A stretch of 64,000 bases of DNA from JAFGCL01 sp964423835. Its GTDB lineage: Bacteria > Chloroflexota > Dehalococcoidia > UBA2247 > RBG-13-53-26. The stretch is from positions 51,779 through 115,778 of the forward strand of contig CAYRGJ010000007.1 in NCBI GenBank assembly GCA_964423835.1, written 5' to 3'. Within the stretch, counting starts at the first letter, position 1, and each line of letters begins with the position of its first letter. The notes beneath the pieces were generated by a model. It was not told the DNA's origin, made no database searches, and saw only the letters and a list, made by a program, of their open reading frames with translations. Of the stretch, positions 41,801-47,489 are shown in pieces. The translations under genes were made by a program, and so were the position numbers.

Positions 41801-42199
41801 GGCCCGGTTACCGTCGCCGGCGGCCCGGCTGACTGTCACCGTGATCCCGTCAATATCGGCGTCAGGACAGATGCTGAAGCCGTAGTTGGTGCCCCGCAGA
41901 TACTCGGAAGTCTCGTACAGGTAATTGCGCAACTCCACCTGAGCAAACGACCCGTCGTCGATAGTGATGTTCTGGGGAGGGTGTGCGGGATCATTCCACG
42001 CTCGCGTTCCAGGACCGTTCACGTTGGTGCCGCTTCCAGGCCACCGGGGGCCTGATGTTTCGGCCTGAACGGGCACGGCCGTGCTCAACATGGCTGCCAG
42101 CACCAGGACCACTGCCAGCAGCAGGGTGAGGCCGAAGGCCGGAATGGCCCTGAGCATACTCCGGCCTCTCCTGGAGACGATGTCTGTTGGCCTTCTCAT
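32897..42199 (-). CDS. giant MBG-repeat surface protein
   Basis: About 3100 residues from ATG 42199, which follows GAGGGGAAGAAG; the frame extends to 42271 without support. Signal peptide (MLRAIPAFGLTLLLAVVLVL), the same N-terminal domain as the 1177-residue paralogue, an Ig-like repeat, then by hand count 25 MBG repeats of 76 residues (ITVTADAQGKTYGDADPALT type), interrupted twice by putative-Ig segments (TISPLPGGTVDVPYSQTL type) with a linked YGTALDGTQL domain, then five MBG repeats of the other type, a final Ig-like repeat and a C-terminal anchor EGFNWWW-helix-RRRR. Repeats are nearly identical at DNA level, evidence of recent expansion. Likely a long extracellular stalk or adhesin. No enzymatic domain seen. 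Confidence 0.88.
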   Translation of the reverse strand: MRRPTDIVSRRGRSMLRAIPAFGLTLLLAVVLVLAAMLSTAVPVQAETSGPRWPGSGTNVNGPGTRAWNDPAHPPQNITIDDGSFAQVELRNYLYETSEYLRGTNYGFSICPDADIDGITVTVSRAAGDGNRARDEDVYLLQAGTHHGSDYAKSANWSQGWTVVTYGGPTDKWGTTWTPADINNANFGVDFSVHNTSYWGVFAGVEYMQITVHYTLPSTTASVSASPTSPSTYGDNVTFTATITGSHGSSTPSGSVYFIDGGTAIGSGTLSGSGLTATATFSTTSLAAGSHSMTVIYGGDDNFQGSISSPLVYTVNARAITVTADPQGKDYGDADPGLTYTWAPSLIGGDSFSGALSREAGENVGSYAINQGTLSLSSNYTIVYVGANLTISPLAITVTANAQSKTYGSADPGLTYTWAPALIGGDSFSGSLGRAAGEDVGAYAINQGTLTAGANYTITYVGANLTISPLAITVTADAQGKDYGDADPPLTYTWTPSLVGGDSFSGALSRVAGENVGSYAINQGTLSLSSNYTITYVGANLTVGPLAITVTADAQGKTYGSADPGLTYTWAPALIGGDSFSGSLSRAAGEDVGAYAINQGTLSLSSNYNLTYVGADLTISPLAITVTADAQGKTYGEADPALTYTWAPSLIGGDSFSGSLSRAAGENAGSYAINQGTLSLSSNYTIIYVGANLTISPLAITVTADAKSKVYGDADPGLTYAWAPTLIGGDSFSGYLGRAAGEDVGDYAINQGTLSLSANYTITFIGANLTISPLAITVTADAQGRDYGDSDPALTYTCTPSLIGGDSFSGSLSRAAGEDVGAYAINQGTLSLSSNYTIIYVGANLTYVGANLTISPLAITVTADAQGKTYGSADPALTYTWTPSLVGGDSFTGSLSRVAGENVGSYAINQGTLSLSSNYTIIYVGADLTISPLAITVTADAQGKTYGSADPALTYTWTPSLVGGDSFTGSLSRVAGENVGSYAINQGTLSLSSNYTIIYVGADLTISPLAITVTADAKGKTYGDADPALTYTWTPSLVGSDSFSGALSRDAGENVGSYAINQGTLTAGANYTITLIGANLTISPLDITVTADAQGKTYGSADPALTYSWAPALIGGDSFSGSLSRAAGENVDSYAINQGTLSLSSNYTIAYVGANLTITPLAITVTADAQSKVYGAADPALTYTWTPSLIGGDSFSGSLSRAAGEDVGAYAIKQGTLSLSANYTITYVGANLTISPLAITVTADAQGKAYGDDDPALTYSWAPSLIGGDSFSGSLSRVTGEDAGSYAINQGTLSLSANYTITYVGADLTITPLAITVTADAQGKTYGNDDPALTYTWAPSLIGGDSFSGSLSRVAGENVGSFAINQGTLTAGANYAITFIGSNLTISPLAITVTADAQGKDYGEADPALTYSWAPALVAGDSFSGSLSRMAGENVGSFAINQGTLSLSSNYTITYVGANLAISPLTITVTADAQGKTYGDADPALTYTWTPSLVGSDSFSGALSRDAGEDVGAYAINQGTLTLSANYTITYVGASLTISPLAITVTADAQGKTYGDADPALTYTWTPSLVGSDSFSGALSRDAGENTGSYAINQGTLTLSSNYTITYVGANLIISPLAITVTADAQGKTYGDADPALTYTWTPSLVGSDSFSGALSRDAGENAGTYAINQGTLTAGSNYIITFVPDNFAITPLNISVTADAKIKVYGDPDPPLTYTCTPSLIGSDSFSGALSRDAGEDIGIYAINQGTLSLSSNYTLTYAGANLTICPPVLTITSTSPLPGATVGVAYSQNLTASGGTAPYAWSIDSGTLPEGLAFGADGTIFGTPTTAGGPVTITFRVTDSVFGFATADLSITIAKGTPTITWANPDDIVYGTALDGTQLDAAASVPGSFVYTPASGTLLNAGNGQTLHVDFTPTDTANYNTASADVTINVNPLGITITADARSKTYGEADPALSYTNTPSLIGGDSFSGALSRDPGEGVGFYTISQGTLAAGPNYTITYAGANLTISALAITVTADAQGKYYGDADPALTYTCTPSLVGSDVFSGSLTRDPGEDANTYAISQGTLTAGANYTITFTGANLTISPLAITVTADAQGKAYGAADPALAYDCTPSLIGGDTFSGALSRDPGEAVGSYAINQGTLTAGGNYTITFIPDNFTITPLNISVTADAKIKVYGDADPALSYTFTPSLIGSDTFSGELSRDPGEDIGVYAINQGTLALSGNYTITFTGATLTIAPPVLTITTISPLPGGTVDVPYSQTLIAAGGTAPYTWSIDSGTLPDGLTLNPTTGEISGTPTTAGGPVTITFMVTDDVASTDTADISIMVAKGTPTITWADPAGITYGTALDGTQLNAIASVPGTFVYTPAAGTLLNAGDGQTLHVDFAPTDAANYNTASAGVTVDVAPLDITVTVDARSKTYGDAEPALTYAYSPSLVGGDSFSGSLSRAAGENVGTYAIAQGTLSLPSNYAITCMGADLTISPLGITVTADARGKTYGDADPALTYSYSPSLIGGDSFGGSLSRAAGEDVGTYPISQGTLTAGSNYSISYISASLTVGPRALTITADDLGKAFGDTLTFAGTEFVATGLVYSDAVDSVTLTSAGADAAAAIGDYEIFASAAAGTGLGNYSIAYASGTLAVRPTLTITANNATKTYGDAATFAGTEFTVIGLQGGDSVDNVTLASSGASASATVGAYAIVPGGAAGTGLANYHITYIGGWLTISPRALTVTANSLSKTYGDGAAFAGNEFTASGLVNSDTVTGLSLTSTGAAASATVGSYSLVPSGATGSGLGNYSISYVNGMLTVAPRNMTITAGSMAKVYGEAVSFSGTEYMAAGLVNSDTVTGLSLTSTGAAASATVGSYSLVPSGATGSGLDNYSISYVNGALTVGPRPLAITAKNRVKSHGSAVTFAGTEFVTMGLVNSDAVTSVALESAGAGQSAAAGTYDIVPGNAAGNGLGNYVITYFNGTLRVDKAGVIWTVTSAPASSAHGSPVTLTAMVNNTEATGTVTFMDGGAVLGTAGLSHGMATFTISELTPGSHYITVGYGGDSNFSDGRSLAHIHTVKAAEGFNWWWIIICGLAAGGFFFLLVLYRRRRKEQKEAV
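34530..41240 (-). repeat. array of about 25 tandem 228-bp repeats
   Basis: Period 228 bases (76 codons), in frame inside the giant gene. Units differ by a few to about 25 percent of positions. Two gaps in the periodicity are the putative-Ig insertions near 34980-35480 and 36400-36900. The repeats would challenge short-read assembly, so the copy number in the window may be a minimum. Confidence 0.85.
39183..39648 (-). repeat. perfect duplication of one 228-bp unit
   Basis: 39183-39420 and 39411-39648 are identical at an offset of exactly 228 bases, so two neighbouring units have no difference. Immediately beyond, a 21-base sequence coding YVGANLT is duplicated with a few changes at about 39648-39690. 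Both are footprints of recent slippage or unequal recombination. Confidence 0.9.
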
Positions 42200-42242
42200 C
42201 TTCTTCCCCTCTGCTCCATGTCGGGATGCGGTGCAGCCAGGC

Positions 42243-43355
42243 TCAGTTCCCCTTCGCGGAGGGCACGGCATCGACGGCTTCGGTGTGGCGCGGCTGGGCC
42301 TCGACTGGCGGATCAGCGTCCTGGGGCTGGGCCTCGACCGGCGGATCAGCGTTCTGGGGCTGGGCCTCGGCCGGCGGCTCCGCGTTCTGAGGCTGGGCCT
42401 CGGCCGGCGAATCAGCGTTCTGGGGCTGGCCTTCGGCCGGCGGATCAGCGTCCTGAGGCTGGCCTTCGGCCGGCAACTCCGTTATGTGCTCCTGGCCCTC
42501 GGCCGGCATTACCGTATCAGTTGGCTGGCCCTCCGCCGGCAGCCCGGGCTCCGGCGTGGGGTTGAAGGCCTGGCTCAGGCCGACTTCGGAGAACGACCTC
42601 ATGAGCTTCAGGTGGCTCTTGACCCGATCGTGGATCTCCCTCAGGAGGGCGACGTTCTGCCGGGATTGCTCGGTGCGCCTCTGGTCCGTGATATCCCGGA
42701 CGATCACCAGGGCCTCATCGTTGCCGGTTCCCAGGACCCGGCCCTCGTAGAAGGACAAGTTGCCGTCCACCGACATCCGGAACTCGAAGACCTGGGTCTG
42801 CCCGGACTCGAGGGCCACGGCCATGTGAGGGACGACAATGTGCTGTATCTCCGTAGGGATCATGTCGAGAACATCGTCCTTCGGGCTCTGCCCCTCGACG
42901 CTGTCGTGATCGTCCTTGAGAGAGGCCACCCTCTGAGGCTTCCTGGTCTCCAGGATGGTCCCTTCCCGGCTGATGCGGAAGAGCAGCTCCGGTATGGCTT
43001 CCACCAGGGCCCGATGCCTGGACTCGCTGGCCGCCAGGGCGCTATGGGAACGCTCCCGTGAGTCCAATGCCTGATTGACTACCTCGGCGGCTGCCGCCAC
43101 CTCGTCCTTTCCGCGGATGGCCAGGCGCTCGGACAGGGACTGGCTTCGGGCCACCGCTTCCACGCGCGCGTGGTCGCTCCACAGGCCGTTTTCCCTCGCC
43201 GGCAGAGGGGGATTCCCGGGCCTGCCGGCGGACCTCCGGCCGGGCAGACGCCGTCTACGCCTCCGGCCGGGCAGACGCCGTCTACGCCTCTGGCCGGGCA
43301 GACGCCGCCTACGCCTCTGGCCGGGCTGACGCCATCTACGCCTCCGGCGGGACAA
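42243..43355 (-). CDS. PAS-domain protein, remnant sensor kinase with repeat tail
   Basis: 370 residues if a TTG at 43355 is used; the first 45 residues are read from 27-bp DNA repeats (RRRRRLPGQ units) and may not be translated. A PAS/PAC domain lies at about residues 105-235 (RALVEAIPELLFRISREGTI to LVIVRDITDQRRTEQ). It is followed by LLREIHDRVKSHLKLM, which matches the HisKA_2 dimerisation helix, but the phospho-accepting position of EIHHRVKN is Asp here. No HATPase domain follows; instead about 110 residues of Pro/Glu/Ala/Gln-rich 11-residue units end the protein. So it senses something at most by PAS but should not be a kinase. Ends 43 bases before the giant surface protein gene. Confidence 0.65.
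   Translation of the reverse strand: MSRRRRRWRQPGQRRRRRLPGQRRRRRLPGRRRRRRLPGRRSAGRPGNPPLPARENGLWSDHARVEAVARSQSLSERLAIRGKDEVAAAAEVVNQALDSRERSHSALAASESRHRALVEAIPELLFRISREGTILETRKPQRVASLKDDHDSVEGQSPKDDVLDMIPTEIQHIVVPHMAVALESGQTQVFEFRMSVDGNLSFYEGRVLGTGNDEALVIVRDITDQRRTEQSRQNVALLREIHDRVKSHLKLMRSFSEVGLSQAFNPTPEPGLPAEGQPTDTVMPAEGQEHITELPAEGQPQDADPPAEGQPQNADSPAEAQPQNAEPPAEAQPQNADPPVEAQPQDADPPVEAQPRHTEAVDAVPSAKGN
42290..42530 (-). repeat. 33-bp tandem repeats encoding an 11-residue PAEGQPQNADP-type unit
   Basis: About seven in-frame units in the C-terminus of the PAS protein gene, diverged in Asp/Glu, Pro/Ser and Gly/Ala positions. Confidence 0.8.
43233..43340. repeat. four 27-bp tandem repeats upstream of the PAS gene
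   Basis: Units at 43233, 43260, 43287 and 43314; the first two are identical, the others differ at one to three positions, and a partial fifth follows. They lie at the doubtful 5' end of the PAS gene and about 150 bases from the divergent HD-GYP start, so they could be coding repeats or binding-site iterons. Confidence 0.8.
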
Positions 43356-43488
43356 GAGATATCCACGGGCAGCCGGTCTGGCCTGAGCCCGTTGGAATGA
43401 TTTTGTGACAAGTCATCCCCGGGCTGAGACAGCGTTGTTAGGTGCCCGGCTTATGATGTTCAGCGCAACCGGCAGCTGTGATACGGCC

Positions 43489-44718
43489 ATGACCAAACAG
43501 ACTCATCATGTAGTTGTGTCCGAGACGCCCCCCGCACCGCGGGAACGCGCGGCCGCAGAGATCAAATCAGAACCCGCCTGGCAGCCGTGGACTGAAGCGG
43601 AGCTGCGGGCCCTGATGCGGGTGGTCCCGGATCACGTCTGGCGCGTCCGGCTGCAGCCGGATGGCTCGGTTCTGGCATCGGGTGACGGCACCACCGTTAA
43701 CGTCCCGTCCAGCGAGCTGGCCGGCACCCACTCCCGGGCCGGCGATGAGGACCGGCCGGAAGATGCGGGCCGGGCCCTGGGCCGGGAGCTGGCGCGCCAC
43801 GCCAGGGGGCTGTTGGCCGGCTTCGTGCGGACGGGAGAGGTGCAGGTCATAGATCTCCAGATTGAGCGCAGAGGCCGGGCCTCGGCTTACCAGGTGAGAG
43901 GCGTGGCCTGCGGGAGCGGCGAGCTGACGATACTGGTCAGGGATGTGGCGGCGAGGAAGGCCGGGGACAGTGCTGCGCCGTCCGGTGAGCTCTCGCGCCT
44001 GGACCAGATCCTGCACAACCAGGTCTCCTCCTACGTCGAGGACGAGGAGGTCCTGCGGGATGTATCCGTCAAGCTGAATACGCTGCTGGAGGACACCATC
44101 GGGGCCATACAGACCGTGGTGCAGAAGAAGGACCCTTCCACGGCCCGGCATCAGGCCCGCGTGTGGAAACTGGCCTGCGCCATCGGCCGTGAGATGGGGC
44201 TGGGCAAGACCCGGGTGGCCATCATCGGTCTGGCGGCCCTGGTGCATGACTTCGGCAAGGTATTCATTCCGACCGACATCCTGAACAAGCCCGGCAAGCT
44301 GAGCGAAGCTGAGTACGCGGCCGTCAAAGGTCACGCCGACGCGGTGTTCCAGGTGCTCAGCACTATCGACATGTTCTGCCCCATTGCGGACATCGTCCAC
44401 CAGCACCATGAGAGGATGAACGGCTCCGGCTATCCTCTGGGCCTGAAGGGTGATGAGATACTGGCGGAGGCCCGTATTATCGCGGTGGCGGATGTGGTGG
44501 AGGCCATGCTCTCGGCCCGGCCCCATCGCCCGGCACTTGGTGTCGATGCCGCCATGAGGGAGATCGCCATTGGCAAGGGCACCCTCTACGACGCTGACGC
44601 GGTAGATGCCTGTATCAGGCTTTTCACGGTGGGCAAGTTCGAGTTCGACCCTGAGCCCGGAAGCGATGACCTCCCGCCTTCGCTGGAGCCCAAGCGGCCG
44701 GCAGCCGGGCCGCACTGA
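43489..44718 (+). CDS. PAS-HD-GYP domain protein, predicted cyclic-di-GMP phosphodiesterase
   Basis: 409 residues from ATG 43489; upstream in-frame ATGs at 43453/43456 are possible and no ribosome-binding site is decisive. An N-terminal PAS-like segment (VPDHVWRVRLQPDGSVLASG to LTILVRDVAARK) is followed by a helical linker and an HD-GYP domain: first metal His in TARHQARVW, then HDFGKVFIPTDILNKPGKL, GH in AAVKGH, QHHERMNGSGYPLGLKGDEI with the GYP triad, and RIIAVADVVEAM. All metal-binding residues seem present, so c-di-GMP hydrolysis is likely. Divergent from the PAS/surface protein operon and 13 bases upstream of the asparagine-synthase-like gene. Confidence 0.85.
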   Translation: MTKQTHHVVVSETPPAPRERAAAEIKSEPAWQPWTEAELRALMRVVPDHVWRVRLQPDGSVLASGDGTTVNVPSSELAGTHSRAGDEDRPEDAGRALGRELARHARGLLAGFVRTGEVQVIDLQIERRGRASAYQVRGVACGSGELTILVRDVAARKAGDSAAPSGELSRLDQILHNQVSSYVEDEEVLRDVSVKLNTLLEDTIGAIQTVVQKKDPSTARHQARVWKLACAIGREMGLGKTRVAIIGLAALVHDFGKVFIPTDILNKPGKLSEAEYAAVKGHADAVFQVLSTIDMFCPIADIVHQHHERMNGSGYPLGLKGDEILAEARIIAVADVVEAMLSARPHRPALGVDAAMREIAIGKGTLYDADAVDACIRLFTVGKFEFDPEPGSDDLPPSLEPKRPAAGPH

Positions 44719-44731
44719 CCGGTTGGCACTG

Positions 44732-46600
44732 ATGCAGGACCAGGGCGCACGACCGGGCCTCTTCTCAGTATTCGGGTACACCCGCAGGGATGGTGAGTGG
44801 CTGACTGGTTTCTTCAAAGACCGGATCGGGGTTAACCCTGCGATAGACACCTGCCCCGGCCACAGCCTGCGCTTCCTCTACAGCAACCAGGGCCAGACCC
44901 AGCAGACCGGGACGTCAACCTACCTGGCGCTGGGATTCGTCCGATCGGCGGACGGGCAGCCCCTTGGTCTGGATGAAGACTGCGAGCGAAAGCTCACCCC
45001 CGACGATTTCGAGATCGGGTCCGTGTCCGGCAACGGTTACCTGGTCAGGTTCCGCAATTCGGAACCGGCCTTCACTGTCTTCCCCACATTCATGGCCACA
45101 TCCCAGGTCTACTACATGCCCTGGGAAGGCGGGATCCTGTGCGCTACGGACCTGCGAGTGCTGCTGCGCCTGGCCGGCGAGGTCGCGATCAACGAAGATG
45201 CGCTTCCCCTGCACCTGATGTTCCGGATTGCGCCCGGCCCGAACACTCACTTCAAAGGGATTGCCCGGGTGTTCCCGGGGGAGATCCTGGACTGGCGCGA
45301 TGGGGCTCTTAAGGTGAAGCATCTCCGGGACACGTATTGCCCGCCGGAGCGGCCGATCTACGATCACCTGGACCGGAGCCAGTGCCAGGGCTATATGGGG
45401 AGCCTTTCCCGCATCATGGCCTCGTACGTGCATGCTATCGAGGGCCGGAATGGCCGGGTGGGCAATGAGCTGTCGGGTGGGGTGGACTCGGCCGTCATCC
45501 AGTTGCTTATCGGCCGGACTGCCGCCGCCAGCGAGTCTTCCCGCAGCTTCAGCCTGGTCTGGGAAGCCCCGGGCTTCCAGTTCGAAGTCGACTATGCCAG
45601 GCAGGCCAGCGAGGCGCTGGGCACGCAGCACACATTCCTGGGCATGCGCGACAGGGACTATGCTGCGCTGCTGGTCAGGGCTGTGGAGACCCTGGCCCAG
45701 CCCAACATCAAGGCGGAGAACGATCCGGGGCAGCTGGCGCTGGCCGAGCACATCGCCGCCAACCACCCCGGGCTGCACGTCTTCATGGGGATGGGGGGTG
45801 ATGCGACTCACGGCGTCGATCTGGACAGCATCGAGGGCGCCATGGGCTCGAACTGGCGGAGGAGGCTTCCCGGCCGCTATGCGATCACGGAGTCCGCCAG
45901 GCTTTTCGGGACCCCCATCTTCCGGAAGGAGCTGGCGGGCGTGCCGGACGCCGTGCGGTACGCCTTCATGCCCGCCAGCTACAGATGCCTCCGCAGGCCG
46001 GCCTGCTGCCGGGACCCGGTCAACACCTGCGGCCTCCCGTACACCACCATTGAGACGCTGCGCCATTTCCTGGGCGACCGCACTATCCAGGATGGGCTGG
46101 AATACCGGCGCAGCCTGGTGGAGAGGGCCCTGACCAGCCACAACCGGGTGGAGCAGGTACATGACACGGGCACAGTGGCTGCCGCCTACAACACCTCGGT
46201 CAGCTTCGAGACACTGTTCGCGGCGGCCGGTGTGGTGCTGATACCGTTCTACTATGACCAGGATGTGATACGGCTGGTGAAGAGCGTTTCACCGGAGGTC
46301 AGATACGTCAGGGACGGTGAGGAGAAGCCCATCCTGAAGGACATACTGAGGGAAAGCGGGGCTGGCCGCATCATCCACGAGAAGAAGGGGTCCTCCGGGT
46401 TCTGGCGGGACTTCCAATCGTGGATGATGACCGGAACGCTGCGGGAGATGGTGCACTCCATGGACAGGCCGGCGTTTATCGGCCAGCATGACTGGAAGAG
46501 GTTGATAGAGAACCGGCACCCGTATGGGTATGACCTGGTGTTCCCGCTGCTCACCTACGACATCTTCAAGAAGAACGTGGCCAGCCGGTGCGGTTCCTGA
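44732..46600 (+). CDS. asparagine synthase-like ATP-dependent ligase lacking the glutaminase cysteine
   Basis: 622 residues from ATG 44732; the frame runs back into the HD-GYP gene without support. The C-terminal half has the PP-loop ELSGGVDSAVIQLLI that adenylates a carboxylate, as in AsnB, beta-lactam synthetase and lasso-peptide cyclases. The N-terminal half follows the Ntn-amidotransferase fold (FKGIARVFPGEILDW at its end) but the protein starts MQDQGARPGLFSVFG, so the Cys2 nucleophile is missing and glutamine cannot be the nitrogen source. A cysteine-rich insert (CLRRPACCRDPVNTC) is unusual. Its likely role is amide formation on an unknown substrate. No precursor peptide was found nearby. 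A hairpin at 46695-46715 may end the transcript. Confidence 0.7.
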   Translation: MQDQGARPGLFSVFGYTRRDGEWLTGFFKDRIGVNPAIDTCPGHSLRFLYSNQGQTQQTGTSTYLALGFVRSADGQPLGLDEDCERKLTPDDFEIGSVSGNGYLVRFRNSEPAFTVFPTFMATSQVYYMPWEGGILCATDLRVLLRLAGEVAINEDALPLHLMFRIAPGPNTHFKGIARVFPGEILDWRDGALKVKHLRDTYCPPERPIYDHLDRSQCQGYMGSLSRIMASYVHAIEGRNGRVGNELSGGVDSAVIQLLIGRTAAASESSRSFSLVWEAPGFQFEVDYARQASEALGTQHTFLGMRDRDYAALLVRAVETLAQPNIKAENDPGQLALAEHIAANHPGLHVFMGMGGDATHGVDLDSIEGAMGSNWRRRLPGRYAITESARLFGTPIFRKELAGVPDAVRYAFMPASYRCLRRPACCRDPVNTCGLPYTTIETLRHFLGDRTIQDGLEYRRSLVERALTSHNRVEQVHDTGTVAAAYNTSVSFETLFAAAGVVLIPFYYDQDVIRLVKSVSPEVRYVRDGEEKPILKDILRESGAGRIIHEKKGSSGFWRDFQSWMMTGTLREMVHSMDRPAFIGQHDWKRLIENRHPYGYDLVFPLLTYDIFKKNVASRCGS

Positions 46601-46694
46601 TCGTCACCTGACTGGCTCGCCTTGGGCCTGTGGCCCGCCGGTGAGCGCCTTCTCCATGATGCCCTCGGGGAAGGCTTTGCCATATCGCTGGCAG

Positions 46695-46715
46695 GCGTCC
46701 CCTACCGGGGCACGC
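46695..46715 (+). terminator. hairpin after the asparagine-synthase-like gene
   Basis: GCGTCCCC pairs with GGGGCACGC with one bulged C and a 4-base loop; no T-run. A weak terminator candidate. Confidence 0.35.
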
Positions 46716-46769
46716 AGCGGGTGCTGTAGAACGGGACGGCCTTCTAACGCACTTCTAACAGACCAGGTA

Positions 46770-46798
46770 TTGACGAGGAAACGACCGGCGATTACCAT
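46770..46798 (+). promoter_or_regulatory. hsp20 promoter
   Basis: TTGACG (46770-46775), a 17-base spacer and TACCAT (46793-46798), directly upstream of the CIRCE operator. Confidence 0.6.
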
Positions 46799-46804
46799 AT
46801 GAAA

Positions 46805-46831
46805 TTAGCAGTCGCAAGCCGAGACTGCTAA
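46805..46831 (+). promoter_or_regulatory. CIRCE operator (HrcA binding site)
   Basis: TTAGCAGTC-N9-GACTGCTAA, a 9-bp inverted repeat with the canonical 9-base spacer. It differs from the CIRCE consensus TTAGCACTC-N9-GAGTGCTAA by one symmetrical base per arm. It begins 6 bases after the -10 box, so HrcA binding would block transcription start, giving heat induction of hsp20. hrcA itself is not in the window. Confidence 0.85.
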
Positions 46832-46892
46832 TTGCCGGGAGGATGGTCGAAAGGGCCGAATGCCCGGGCGAAGATTGATAGGAGGTGTCAGC

Positions 46893-47342
46893 ATGGTGAT
46901 GCAGCGTTGGGACCCAATTAGAGACCTGAGGCAAATGGAAGACACGATGAACCGGTTCTGGAGAATGAGCCCTGCCTACCGAGAGGGAACCGAGGATTGG
47001 CACATCCTGCTGGATGTCATCCAGAAGAAGGATGATATCGTGGTGAAGGCGTCAATACCCGGAGTCCGGCCCGACGGGATACGGGTTACGGTGGAAGACA
47101 ACGTTCTGACGCTGAAGGCCGAAAGAAAGGCGGAGCCGGAGGGGAGTGACGTGACCTACCTGATTCAGGAGCGGCCTACCGGCTCGTTCTACCGGGCGCT
47201 TCGCTTGCCGGATACCGTGGACACCGGCAAGATAGAGAGCGAATACGAGAACGGTGTCCTGACCATCACCCTGCCGAAGGCAGAGGAGAAGAAGAAGAAG
47301 CAGATTGAGATAAAGGTCAGGCCCACGGAAGGCAAGAAGTAG
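46893..47342 (+). CDS. hsp20: small heat shock protein Hsp20
   Basis: 149 residues from the ATG at 46893 after AGGAGGTGTCAGC. An ATP-independent holdase that binds unfolding proteins in the cytosol. The N-terminal WDPIRDLRQMEDTMNRFW is the usual oligomerisation arm, the alpha-crystallin domain follows (DVIQKKDDIVVKASIPGV to ENGVLTITLPK), and the C-terminus is lysine-rich (EEKKKKQIEIKV) carrying an I-x-I motif. Single gene with its own promoter, CIRCE operator and terminator. Confidence 0.95.
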   Translation: MVMQRWDPIRDLRQMEDTMNRFWRMSPAYREGTEDWHILLDVIQKKDDIVVKASIPGVRPDGIRVTVEDNVLTLKAERKAEPEGSDVTYLIQERPTGSFYRALRLPDTVDTGKIESEYENGVLTITLPKAEEKKKKQIEIKVRPTEGKK

Positions 47343-47362
47343 GCCATCCCTGATCGCCAACA

Positions 47363-47389
47363 GAAGAGGGGCCGGTAAGGCCCCTCTTC
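47363..47389 (+). terminator. hsp20 terminator
   Basis: GAAGAGGGGCC (47363-47373) pairs with GGCCCCTCTTC (47379-47389), 11 bp with a 5-base loop, 21 bases after the hsp20 stop. A+T-rich bases follow but no long T-run. Confidence 0.7.
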
Positions 47390-47489
47390 GCATGTTATCG
47401 ACGAGGGCTCCTGCTCCAGCTCTTCAGGTCCAGATGGTCATGTGCCCCCCGGCCGGGCGGTAGCCGGCGGTATGACGGCTCCGTCCGTA

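Noticed and set aside
46604..46798. 64-codon minus-strand ORF between the asparagine-synthase-like gene and hsp20
   Set aside because: Its 5' end overlaps the hsp20 promoter on the opposite strand and it has no recognisable domain or start signal.
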